Position numbers and translations under genes: made by a program. Below, piece after piece: positions 16,888-24,834 of a stretch of 64,000 nucleotides of DNA. The notes under the pieces are model-generated. The model saw nothing but the letters and a program-made list of their open reading frames with translations, was not told the DNA's origin and did no database searches. The first letter of the stretch is position 1. Every line of letters starts with the position of its first letter. Source of the DNA: Dongia_A sp044226685. GTDB taxonomy: Bacteria; Pseudomonadota; Alphaproteobacteria; Dongiales; Dongiaceae. Location of the stretch: the NCBI GenBank assembly GCA_044226685.1, contig JBGAGP010000003.1, positions 27,393 through 91,392 on the forward strand, read 5' to 3'.

Positions 16888-17925
16888 TCAAGCGCGGCCG
16901 CGGCTGCGCGCGAACTGATCCAGCCCGACGCTGACCAGCAGCACGATGCCGACGACGATGAGCTGCCAGAACGGGTTGATATGGGCGATGATCATGGCGT
17001 TCTGCAGCAACGCCATGAACAGGACCCCAAGAAAGGCGCCGAAAATACTGCCGACGCCGCCGGCAAGGCTGGCGCCGCCGAGCACCACGGCGGTGATGAC
17101 CTTCAACTCCACGCCCTGCCCCGCCAGAACCACGGCGGTGTTCAGCCGCGATGCCAGCAAGGCGCCGGCCAGGCCCGACAGCAAGCCCATGATCAGGAAA
17201 AAGCTGAACACCGTCCGATCGACATTGATGCCCGACAGTTTCGCCGCCCGGGCATTGCCGCCGATGTAGTAGGCTTGTCGGAAATAGCGGGTGCGCCCGA
17301 CCAGGAAGGCGAACAGCAGCACGATGACGACCATGAACCAGAACGGCGAGTAGATGCCGAGCAGCTTGGTCTGGCCGAAGACGGTGAAGTCGTTGCCGAT
17401 ATTGGTGACCCCGGCGCCGGAGACCAGCTGCAGGCCGCCGCGATAGATCGACAGGGTCGCCAGCGTGGCGATCAGGGCGTTGATCTTGAACCGCGTCACC
17501 AGCACGCCGTTGATGGCGCCGAGGAACACGCCCCAGATGCAGCCGACCAGGAAGGCAGGCACTGGCGGAAAGCCGAGATACTTCGCGGTCAGCGCCGCCA
17601 TGATCCCGGAAAAAGCGAGGATGCCGCCGATCGACAGGTCGAACATGCCGCTGATCATCAGAACCATCATGCCGCAGGCCAGAATCCCGGTCTGAGCGGT
17701 GTCGAGCAGCACCACGGCGGCATTGGCCGGGCGCGGGAACGTATCCGGCTCCAGGATCGCCATGCCCAGCACCAGCGCGATGATGAGCACGATCAGCAGC
17801 AGCTGGCGCTCCGTCGCGACCAGCACCAGAAGGCTCTTCTTGTGCGGGCGGTCCTTCCCGGCGCCGGGCGCGACCTGGGGAGCGACCGGGGCGCCGCCGG
17901 TGGACGAGGTACCGTCACCGCTCAT
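16888..17925 (-). CDS. ABC sugar permease, RbsC type
   Basis: 345 residues, BPD_transp_2 family, with a hydrophilic N-terminal tail of about 40 residues and about nine to ten transmembrane segments. Diagnostic segments are GMMVLMISGMFDLSIGGILA and VLGGASLAGGVGSIFGAFLG. It forms the inner-membrane channel of the CUT2 importer with the RbsA-type ATPase (4-base overlap upstream) and the double binding protein (99 bases downstream). Confidence 0.94.
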   Translation of the reverse strand: MSGDGTSSTGGAPVAPQVAPGAGKDRPHKKSLLVLVATERQLLLIVLIIALVLGMAILEPDTFPRPANAAVVLLDTAQTGILACGMMVLMISGMFDLSIGGILAFSGIMAALTAKYLGFPPVPAFLVGCIWGVFLGAINGVLVTRFKINALIATLATLSIYRGGLQLVSGAGVTNIGNDFTVFGQTKLLGIYSPFWFMVVIVLLFAFLVGRTRYFRQAYYIGGNARAAKLSGINVDRTVFSFFLIMGLLSGLAGALLASRLNTAVVLAGQGVELKVITAVVLGGASLAGGVGSIFGAFLGVLFMALLQNAMIIAHINPFWQLIVVGIVLLVSVGLDQFARSRGRA

Positions 17926-19487
17926 GCTGCTTCACCTTTCTGGCTGGACTTGGATGTGTTGATGGCCGCGAGCTCGAGGATGGCGATCTCCGTCGCCGTC
18001 GCCGCATCGAGTTCGCCGGCAACACGGCCTTCCGACATGACGACGATGCGGTGCGCCAGCGCCAGGACCTCGGGCAGGTCGGAGGACACCACCAGCAGCG
18101 CCAACCCTTCGGCGGCCAGATCGCGCAGGATGCGATAGATGTCGGCCTTGGCGCCGACATCGACGCCGCGGGTCGGCTCGTCAACGATCAGGATGCGCGG
18201 ATGGCGCGCCAGCCATTTGGCCAGCAGCACCTTCTGCTGGTTGCCGCCGGACAGGTTGCGCACTTCCCGGTCGATGCTGGGCGTCGCCACCCGCAGATCG
18301 TTGACGTAGCGCTGGCTGACCGCGCGGATTTCGCCGCGGGAGAGCAGCCCGGAATGAGTATAGGCCGGCAGGTTCGCCGCGATCACGTTGGCGGCGATGG
18401 TGAAATCCATGAACAACCCACCGTCCTTGCGGTCCTCCGGCAGCATCGAGATGCCGGCGGCCATCGAATCCGCCGGCGCGCGCGGGCGCAATTCCCGGCC
18501 GTCGACGAGGATGGTGCCGGATTCGATTGGCCGCGCGCCGAAGATCGCCTCGCAGGTTTCGGTGCGGCCGGCGCCGAGCAGCCCGGCAAGGCAGAGAATC
18601 TCGCCGTAGCGCAGCGAGAACGACGCCGATGCCACGCGATCGGCAACCAGGTCCTTGACTTCGAGCGCGACCTTGGCGTCCGGCGCTGCGCGGCGGTGGT
18701 CCGGCTCGAAGGAGAGCTCGCGCCCGACCATCAGGGCGATCAGGTCGCCGTCGGTCACCGCGGCGGTTTCCCGCACGCCGGTCAGGCGGCCGTCCTTCAG
18801 GACCGTCACGCGGTCGGAGATTTCGAAGATCTCCGCCATGCGGTGAGAGACGTAGATGATCGAAACGCCCTTGGCGGCGAGGCGCTTGATGACCTTGAAC
18901 AGGTGGCGGCCTTCCTTGATGGTCAAGGAGGACGTCGGCTCGTCGAGGATCAGCAGCTTGAGATCGTGCGACAGGCCCTTGGCGATCTCGACCATCTGCT
19001 GCTGGCCCGGCGAAAGATTGGCCACCGGCGTGCGCGGGTCGATGTCGACTTCGAGCTCCGCCAGGATCCGCCGCGTCTCCTCGAACATCGGCCCGCGCCG
19101 GATCACGCCCAGGGAGTTCACCGGCTGGCGCCCGGCAAAGACGTTCTCGGCGACGCTCAGCGCGCCGACCAGGCTGCGTTCCTGGAACACCATGGCGATG
19201 CCCGCATCGGCGGCGCCCTGCTCGTTGAGATTGGCGATCGATGCGCCGTCCAGCTCGATGCTGCCGCTGTCGGGCTGGTAGACGCCGGCGACCAGGTGCA
19301 TCAGCGTCGACTTGCCGGCGCCGTTCTCGCCGATCAGGGCCATGACTTCGCCGCGACCGACCTCGAAGGAGACGTTGTCGACGGCGCGCACGCCCGGAAA
19401 GGTCTTGGTCACGGTGCGAACGGCCAGGCGCGGCGCGGCAATGCCCGCGTTAGCGTCCAGCTCAAGCGTGGCGATGTCCGAAGTCAT
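17922..19487 (-). CDS. ABC sugar importer ATPase, RbsA/MglA type (two ATPase domains)
   Basis: 521 residues with two nucleotide-binding domains. The first has Walker A GENGAGKST at about 53-61 and signature LSPGQQQMVEIAKGL. The second has a degenerate Walker A (GLLGAGRTETC) and signature LSGGNQQKVLLAKWL, the standard asymmetry of CUT2 ATPases. It is the first gene of the operon that continues with the RbsC-type permease, double binding protein and SDR. The NanR-like regulator gene lies 254 bases upstream in the same orientation. Confidence 0.95.
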   Translation of the reverse strand: MTSDIATLELDANAGIAAPRLAVRTVTKTFPGVRAVDNVSFEVGRGEVMALIGENGAGKSTLMHLVAGVYQPDSGSIELDGASIANLNEQGAADAGIAMVFQERSLVGALSVAENVFAGRQPVNSLGVIRRGPMFEETRRILAELEVDIDPRTPVANLSPGQQQMVEIAKGLSHDLKLLILDEPTSSLTIKEGRHLFKVIKRLAAKGVSIIYVSHRMAEIFEISDRVTVLKDGRLTGVRETAAVTDGDLIALMVGRELSFEPDHRRAAPDAKVALEVKDLVADRVASASFSLRYGEILCLAGLLGAGRTETCEAIFGARPIESGTILVDGRELRPRAPADSMAAGISMLPEDRKDGGLFMDFTIAANVIAANLPAYTHSGLLSRGEIRAVSQRYVNDLRVATPSIDREVRNLSGGNQQKVLLAKWLARHPRILIVDEPTRGVDVGAKADIYRILRDLAAEGLALLVVSSDLPEVLALAHRIVVMSEGRVAGELDAATATEIAILELAAINTSKSSQKGEAA

Positions 19488-19662
19488 GCGGCGAAGCGCC
19501 CGGCGCGGCGTGGACGCCGCATGCCATTGGCCAAGGACCTAGCGACCACCGGCGAACATGGCATGGGCACCCCCTTTGCTCCGGATGCAGGCGTCGCTGC
19601 CAAGCCGACAGTCCCCGTTATCGATCGCCGCCCGGCAACGATGCACACCCGCTATCGGATGT

Positions 19663-19696
19663 GTCAATAGGTTTTATAGCTGTTCTACCGTTGACC
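19663..19696. promoter_or_regulatory. Possible operator half-sites upstream of the RbsA-type gene
   Basis: TGTCAATAGG (from 19662) is followed by GTTGACCCT at 19690-19698. The 10-mer TGTCAATAGG and the TTGACCCT segment both recur at 20926-20953 before the PhzF operon. Spacing between the halves differs here, so this is the weaker of the two sites. Confidence 0.35.
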
Positions 19697-19741
19697 CTAT
19701 GATCATTCTGGGCCGGAAAGGTCTTCCATCGCGGCCCGCTG

Positions 19742-20611
19742 TCAGGCCTTGCCGCCCCTTTTTGGCTTCGCGTCCCGCCCGCGCTCGGCCCGCACCCGAT
19801 CCGCCGCGCTGCTGCGCGAACCGCTCCACATGTTCTGCTTCTCGCGGTCCATCCGCTCGGCGACGTCGCGCGCGATGTCCCTCAGGATCTCGTCGGAAAG
19901 GCGCTTCGATTCGTGATAAAGCTGGCTGATCAGCCGCAGATGACTGCCCATTTCATGAAAGGCGCGCATCGGATCGTGCGCCGCCACTGCCTCATAGATG
20001 CTGGTATGGTCGCGCACGGAGAGACGATCCGCGTCCGGCATGTGGATGGTGATGGTGCGCTGATCCAGCAGCCATTCGACGAGAATGTCATAGACCGCGG
20101 CGAAGACCGGGTTGCGCGTGATGACGTTGAGCTCGTAGTGGAACGCCACATCCGTGCGGATGAACTCCGCCGTGTTGCCGAGCGCGGAAACGTTGGCGTC
20201 CAGGGCTTTCTTGAGCCTTGCGATGTCCTCCTCCGTCGCCACCTGCGCCGCTTGCCAGGCAACGCCGGCTTCAAACAGAAGGCGCGCTTCCTCCATCTGT
20301 GCCTGGCCCGGGGCGGTCGCGGAGACCCGCTTCACGAAGCCGGTGAGCTGGCCGATCAGGAAACTGCTGGTCGGTGCAGTCACACGCGCGCGGCTGCCGC
20401 TGGTGACGTCGACGAAGCCCTGCTGCTGCAACAGGAACAACGCTTCGCGGATCGACGGGCGGCCAACGCCGAAACGTTCGGCGAGGATCTTCTCTGAGGG
20501 AAGCTGGCTGCCGACCGCGTATTCGCCGCTGGTGATCGCCTTTTCGAGGAGCTCGACGATTTCGTGGGATCGCCTGCGGCGGCCGACGGTTTGCATGGGC
20601 AGAGTCTTCAT
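19742..20611 (-). CDS. GntR/FadR-family regulator resembling NanR
   Basis: 289 residues from the ATG at 20611 (MKTLPMQTVGRRRRSHE). The N-terminal winged helix contains GSQLPSEKILAERFGVGRPS and REALFLLQQQGFV. The C-terminal half is an FCD all-helical effector domain. Segments such as SGSRARVTAPTSSFLIGQL, EFIRTDVAFHYEL and NPVFAAVYDILVEWLL closely follow the pattern I know from E. coli NanR, the sialic-acid repressor. No sialic-acid catabolic genes (epimerase, kinase) accompany it here, so the effector is probably a different sugar-derived compound. It lies between the two operons it most likely controls. The open frame extends to 20791 but the extension looks non-coding. Confidence 0.88.
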   Translation of the reverse strand: MKTLPMQTVGRRRRSHEIVELLEKAITSGEYAVGSQLPSEKILAERFGVGRPSIREALFLLQQQGFVDVTSGSRARVTAPTSSFLIGQLTGFVKRVSATAPGQAQMEEARLLFEAGVAWQAAQVATEEDIARLKKALDANVSALGNTAEFIRTDVAFHYELNVITRNPVFAAVYDILVEWLLDQRTITIHMPDADRLSVRDHTSIYEAVAAHDPMRAFHEMGSHLRLISQLYHESKRLSDEILRDIARDVAERMDREKQNMWSGSRSSAADRVRAERGRDAKPKRGGKA

Positions 20612-20830
20612 GTTCGGAGTTCTCAATCTGTCGTGGAAATACGATGTATCGTCATCCGTGCCGCAGCGGAACAGCCCGCGCCGCCCGTACCGGTCCAGGC
20701 GGGTGGCGCATCGGGCGGTACGGCACGCATGGCTATTGCGGCCACCGATGCCCGCCGATGTCAAGACGAGGACACGTGCACAGGGAACCACGCCGGAAAC
20801 CGAGGAAGGCCATCATATTCAGAAGATAAT

Positions 20831-20842
20831 TGATATATATCA
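20831..20842. promoter_or_regulatory. AT-rich perfect palindrome TGATATATATCA
   Basis: 12-base perfect palindrome in an AT-rich island 220 bases upstream of the NanR-like start. It is followed by GGTTAACTAATATC. It could be a regulator site or part of a promoter; which protein binds it cannot be told. Confidence 0.4.
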
Positions 20843-20926
20843 GATGGTTAACTAATATCAAAGGTCGATGATCGCGACGCTGCGACGTCTCCGCCGCTGC
20901 AAACAGCCGCCTGCCTGTGATCAAAT

Positions 20927-20951
20927 GTCAATAGGCTGCCAGGCTATTGAC
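20927..20951. promoter_or_regulatory. Candidate NanR-like operator, inverted repeat
   Basis: GTCAATAG and CTATTGAC are perfect 8-base inverted arms separated by 9 bases. The site lies about 175 bases before the PhzF-like gene. The left arm within TGTCAATAGG recurs at 19662-19671 upstream of the ABC operon. Confidence 0.5.
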
Positions 20952-21124
20952 CCTCGTGATGCGGCCTGCCATCCTCCGCCGGTCGGAGGGACCGCCGGGA
21001 CTCCAGGCCCGCAGGAAGAGGCGCGGCGCTTCGACATGGGGAATGCAGATTGTCCTGAGGCGTACAGCCCGGCCGTGGGTGCCCCGGCGCCCGACGGCGC
21101 GCGGAATCGTTCGAGGTCACGAAC

Positions 21125-21922
21125 TTGCTTGTGCCAATCCAGCAGATCGTCACGTTTGCGAACGACCCGTTCCGCGGCAATCCTGCGTTCGTCGTGACTC
21201 CCCACGCGCCGTTGCCGGCAGCGCTATTGCACAAGCTCTGCGGCCATCTGCACGAGATCATCATCGCGGTGGTCACCCCCGGAGATGACGGCCTCGGCGT
21301 CAGCTTTGTGACGCCGACCGGCTTCCATCCCGGGGCGGGCCACGCCACCCACGCCGCCGCCTGGGTGGTGTTGAACACCCTCCGCCCGAAGGAAACCAAG
21401 GCGGAGCTGCGGCTTGATTCGGGAAAGTCCCGCACCGTCCGTGCCGAGGGCGACCTGATTTCGGTCGACTGGCCGATCATGCCCTATGCCAGCGCAGATC
21501 TGCGCGCACCGCTGCGCGACGCACTCGGCGTTCAACCGCTCGCCACCTATGAAGCGGCCTTCGGGGCGGTTGCCGTGTTCGACAGCGAGGAAACCGTGGC
21601 CGCGCTGGTCCCGGACCAGGGCAGGATTCTCGCGCTGCCGTTCGATACGGTCATGGTCACTGCCCCGGCCCGGCACGCCGATTTCGCCATCCGCGTCTTC
21701 GCGCCGAAGCTCGGCCTGCCGGAGGATCCCGTCTGCGGCACCGCGCACCGCATCCTGACGCCGTTCTGGGCGGCGCAGACCGGCCGCCGGGTTCTGGTCT
21801 CGCACCAGTTCTCGGAACGCGGCGGCGAATTGTTCTGCGAGCTGCACGACGATATCGTGACCATTTCGGGCCGGGCGACGCCGTTCCTGTCCGGCACCAT
21901 CGACCTGCCAGAACAGGCATGA
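21125..21922 (+). CDS. PhzF-family protein with altered catalytic motif
   Basis: 265 residues from a TTG start at 21125, chosen because GAGG lies 8 bases upstream and the product then begins LVPIQQIVTFANDPFRGNPA as PhzF proteins do. GTG at 21131 is an alternative; no ATG is available. The second domain keeps LPEDPVCGTAHRILTPFWAA and SERGGELFCEL. The usual TPTxEVPxCGHAT motif reads TPTGFHPGAGHAT, so the catalytic Glu is replaced by Phe and the Cys by Ala. PhzF proteins are isomerases or epimerases of the diaminopimelate-epimerase fold; this one may be inactive or use other chemistry. The stop overlaps the epimerase start by 4 bases. Confidence 0.85.
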   Translation: MLVPIQQIVTFANDPFRGNPAFVVTPHAPLPAALLHKLCGHLHEIIIAVVTPGDDGLGVSFVTPTGFHPGAGHATHAAAWVVLNTLRPKETKAELRLDSGKSRTVRAEGDLISVDWPIMPYASADLRAPLRDALGVQPLATYEAAFGAVAVFDSEETVAALVPDQGRILALPFDTVMVTAPARHADFAIRVFAPKLGLPEDPVCGTAHRILTPFWAAQTGRRVLVSHQFSERGGELFCELHDDIVTISGRATPFLSGTIDLPEQA

Positions 21923-22854
21923 CCATGTTCAGCGATCAGCCTGTAACCGGCCAGCTTGTGACGCTGCGCAGCGACGCAGCGGAACTGGTGGTTGCACCGT
22001 CCTGCGGCGCCCGGATCGCGGCATTTCGCGCCCTCGGTCGCGACGTGTTGCGGCCGGCCTCGGCGGAAGCCCTGGAAACCGCCTTCATCTACGGCTTTTC
22101 CGCGTTCCCACTGATGCCCTATTCCGGGCCGATCTTCGGCGACGGCTTCCGTTTTCAGGGACAATGGTATCCGCTGGCGCGCAACGTGCCGACGGAACCG
22201 ACCGCCACCCATGGCGAGGCCTGGATCCGGCCCTGGGCGGTCACCCGGCAGTCCGACGTCGAATTGCGCCTGAGCATGGACTACGCCCCGGTGGCCAATG
22301 CCTTTCCCTTCGCCTGGCGCGGCGACATCACCTATCGGCTCGATGAAGCGAGCCTGGTCATCGACCTCTCGGTCACCAATCGCGACCACCGGCCGATGCC
22401 GGCCGGATTGGGCATGCACCCCTATTTCCCCAAGCCACCTGGAACCACGCTGCAATTCGACTGCACCGGCGTATGGCCGCCCGACGCGCCCGAGGCCGTG
22501 GGCCTTGGCGCCGGGCCGCTCGAGCCCGGCCTCGATTTCCGTGATGGCCAGGACGTCAGCGCAATCGTCTTCGACCGCTGCTTCGAGGGCTGGAGCCGCG
22601 AAGCGACCCTCTCGACGCCGGACGGCTGGCGCATCAGGATCGAAGCCGACGAGACGTTCGGCAAGCTGCAGATCTATGATGCCTGGGACTATCCCTACAT
22701 TTGCATCGAACCGGTCACCAACACCAATGACGGCTACAATCGGGCAGCGGCCGGCGTGGCTGGCCACGCCGTGATCGTCCTGGAGCCGGGGCGCAGCCTG
22801 GCCGGCCGGATCAGGATCACGCCGTCGCGGGATGGCGCCAGGCCGGGCACCTGA
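21919..22854 (+). CDS. Aldose 1-epimerase (GalM-like)
   Basis: 311 residues, beta-sandwich mutarotase family. The likely catalytic His is in LGMHPYFPKP and the Glu in YICIEPVTN; VVAPSCGARIAAFRALG and MPYSGPIFGDGF are typical. It interconverts sugar anomers, which would feed a sugar dehydrogenase that is specific for one anomer. Its place between the PhzF-like and lactonase-like genes supports sugar oxidation by way of a lactone. Translation is coupled to the PhzF-like gene. Confidence 0.9.
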   Translation: MTMFSDQPVTGQLVTLRSDAAELVVAPSCGARIAAFRALGRDVLRPASAEALETAFIYGFSAFPLMPYSGPIFGDGFRFQGQWYPLARNVPTEPTATHGEAWIRPWAVTRQSDVELRLSMDYAPVANAFPFAWRGDITYRLDEASLVIDLSVTNRDHRPMPAGLGMHPYFPKPPGTTLQFDCTGVWPPDAPEAVGLGAGPLEPGLDFRDGQDVSAIVFDRCFEGWSREATLSTPDGWRIRIEADETFGKLQIYDAWDYPYICIEPVTNTNDGYNRAAAGVAGHAVIVLEPGRSLAGRIRITPSRDGARPGT

Positions 22855-22868
22855 CGGAGGAGGAGTGC

Positions 22869-24821
22869 ATGACGGATCGCAGCATCAAACTGTTCGGGAC
22901 CGACGAGCCGGTGCCGGAACGCCGCCTGCTGACCGCCGGACCTGTCACCGCGACCCTGGAGAATGGCGCGCTGCGCTGGGTCAAAATCGGCGAGGCGGAG
23001 GCGATCCGCTCCATCGCCTTCGTCGTGCGCGACCGCAACTGGAGTACGCCGGTACCCGAGATCACCCGCCTGAAGATCGAGGAATCGCCTGGCGGCTTCA
23101 AGGTCGAGATCGACGCGGTGTGCCACACCATCGACGGCGACCTGGGCTTCCAGGTGACCTATGACGGCAGCCGCGACGGCACCATCCGCTGCACCGGCAC
23201 GGCGAAGACGGAGCGCGAGTTCCGCACCTGCCGCACCGGTTTCGTCATCCTGCATCCGCTTGCCGGCGTGGTCGGCAAGCCCATGAAGGTCGAACATGTC
23301 GACGGTGCGATCGAGCAGGCGACGATGCCCGAGCGCATCGTCTCCGATCAGCCCTTCCTGCTGGTGCGGGCGATGACGCATGAGCCGATGCCCGGTGTCA
23401 GCGCCACCATCCGCATGGAGGGCGATTCCTGGGAGACCGAGGATCACCGCAACTGGACCGATGCATCCTTCAAGACCTATTGCCGGCCGCTGTCCCTGCC
23501 CTGGCCATATACGATCCCGGCCGGCGGCGAGGTGAAGCACACCATCACCCTGTCCTTCGCCGGCAAGCTGCCGGCGTCACCCGCGAGTCAGGGCGGGGCT
23601 GTTGCGGTGAAGCTTGGCGCTGTCGGTGGCAGCATGCCACGCATCGGCCTCAGCGTTCTGCCGGAAGATGCCGCGCGTGCCGGCTCTGTCGCCGATCTCG
23701 CGCGCCTGGCGGGACCGCAGCATGTGAACTGCCGGATCGACCTGCGGGCGGCGGATTGGGAGAAGCTCCTGCCGCTCTATCGCGACCTGACGGCGAAGAT
23801 CGGCTGCGAGGTTGTGCTCGAGGTCATCCTCCCGGGCAAGGTCGCGCCGGAGGCAGAGTTGCGGCCGTTGGCGGCTGCGCTCGCGAAGGCCGGCCTTGCG
23901 CCGGCCGCCATCATGGTGACGCCCGCCGCCGACCTGGTCTCCTATCCGCCCGGCATTCCCTATCCCGATGGGGTCCCGGGCTGGAAGGATGTGGCGGCCG
24001 GCGCGCGCAGCGTCTTCCCCGCCATCCGGATCGGCAGCGGCATGCTGTCGAACTTCACCGAGCTCAACCGCAAGCGCCCGCCGACCGGCGTCTTCGACTA
24101 CATCACCCATGCCACCTCCGGCCTGGTCCACGCGGCCGATGACCGCTCGGTGATGGAGACCCTCGAATCGGTCGGCCACATCATCCGCTCCGTTCGCGCC
24201 ATCATCGGCGAGACACCGTACCGCATCGGCCCGTCGCATATCGGCAACAGCTTCAACCCCTATGGCGCGAACTACACCGAGAATCCCGGCAACCAGCGCG
24301 TCACCATGGCGCGGGTCGACCCGCGCCAACGCGGCCTGTTCGGCGCCGCCTGGCATCTCGGCTACATCTCGCAGGTCGCCAATGGCGGGGTCGAGGCTGT
24401 GACCATGGCCTCGCCGGTGGGCGAATTCGGCATCGCCTATGCGAAGCTGCCGCACGCCCAGCCATGGTACGACAGCGCCGGCGATGCCAGGGTCTATCCG
24501 GTGTTCCACGTCATCCGGGGATTGAGCGCGGCGGCCGGCAAGCCGCATCGCGCAGCCATGTCGAGCGACACCGAAAGGCTGCGCTGCGTCGCCTGGCAAG
24601 ACGGCGCGTCGACCCATCTATGGCTGGCCAATCTGCGCGCCGAGCCACTCCAGGTCGCCCTGGACGGCGTCTCCGGCAAGGCCAGGCTCACCATGCTGGA
24701 TGAGGCCAGCTTCGAGGCCGCGACCCGCGACCCCGCCTTCGGCGACAAGGGCGCGGCATTCTCCGGCACTTCGTTGGCCCTCGCGCCGTTCGCAACGGCC
24801 GCGCTGGTCTTCGGCGCCTGA
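22869..24821 (+). CDS. Apionate-lactonase-like protein (putative sugar lactonase)
   Basis: 650 residues without a signal peptide, starting MTDRSIKLFGTDEPVPERR after a strong GGAGGAGG ribosome site. The N-terminal third is beta-rich (VTATLENGALRWVKIGEAE, SIAFVVRDRNWST). The middle looks like a TIM barrel (VLEVILPGKVAPEAELRPL, FDYITHATSGLVHAADDRS). A small C-terminal beta domain follows. Overall it resembles D-apionate lactonase (ApnL) of apiose catabolism, recalled from memory rather than searched. No apiose dehydrogenase or oxo-isoapionate gene is nearby, so the true lactone may differ. The neighbouring mutarotase fits a sugar to lactone to acid route. Confidence 0.65.
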   Translation: MTDRSIKLFGTDEPVPERRLLTAGPVTATLENGALRWVKIGEAEAIRSIAFVVRDRNWSTPVPEITRLKIEESPGGFKVEIDAVCHTIDGDLGFQVTYDGSRDGTIRCTGTAKTEREFRTCRTGFVILHPLAGVVGKPMKVEHVDGAIEQATMPERIVSDQPFLLVRAMTHEPMPGVSATIRMEGDSWETEDHRNWTDASFKTYCRPLSLPWPYTIPAGGEVKHTITLSFAGKLPASPASQGGAVAVKLGAVGGSMPRIGLSVLPEDAARAGSVADLARLAGPQHVNCRIDLRAADWEKLLPLYRDLTAKIGCEVVLEVILPGKVAPEAELRPLAAALAKAGLAPAAIMVTPAADLVSYPPGIPYPDGVPGWKDVAAGARSVFPAIRIGSGMLSNFTELNRKRPPTGVFDYITHATSGLVHAADDRSVMETLESVGHIIRSVRAIIGETPYRIGPSHIGNSFNPYGANYTENPGNQRVTMARVDPRQRGLFGAAWHLGYISQVANGGVEAVTMASPVGEFGIAYAKLPHAQPWYDSAGDARVYPVFHVIRGLSAAAGKPHRAAMSSDTERLRCVAWQDGASTHLWLANLRAEPLQVALDGVSGKARLTMLDEASFEAATRDPAFGDKGAAFSGTSLALAPFATAALVFGA

Positions 24822-24834
24822 CGGGAGTCCGGAC

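Larger units (their letters stand above)
20612..21124. promoter_or_regulatory. 513-base divergent control region between the NanR-like gene and the PhzF operon
   Basis: No gene seen. It contains an AT-rich stretch (about 20818-20864) unlike the GC-rich surroundings, with the perfect palindrome TGATATATATCA at 20831-20842. An inverted repeat GTCAATAG-N9-CTATTGAC lies at 20927-20951. Several open frames cross the region but none has coding features. Confidence 0.6.

Noticed and set aside
15895..18138. A 747-codon plus-strand open frame over the binding protein, permease and ATPase genes
   Set aside because: Antisense shadow with repeated low-complexity residues; the minus-strand genes have clear motifs and coupled starts.
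19742..20611. Naming the regulator nanR and the region a sialic-acid cluster
   Set aside because: The regulator resembles NanR, but no ManNAc epimerase or kinase and no sialic-acid-type transporter is present; the DapA-like genes lie in other clusters.
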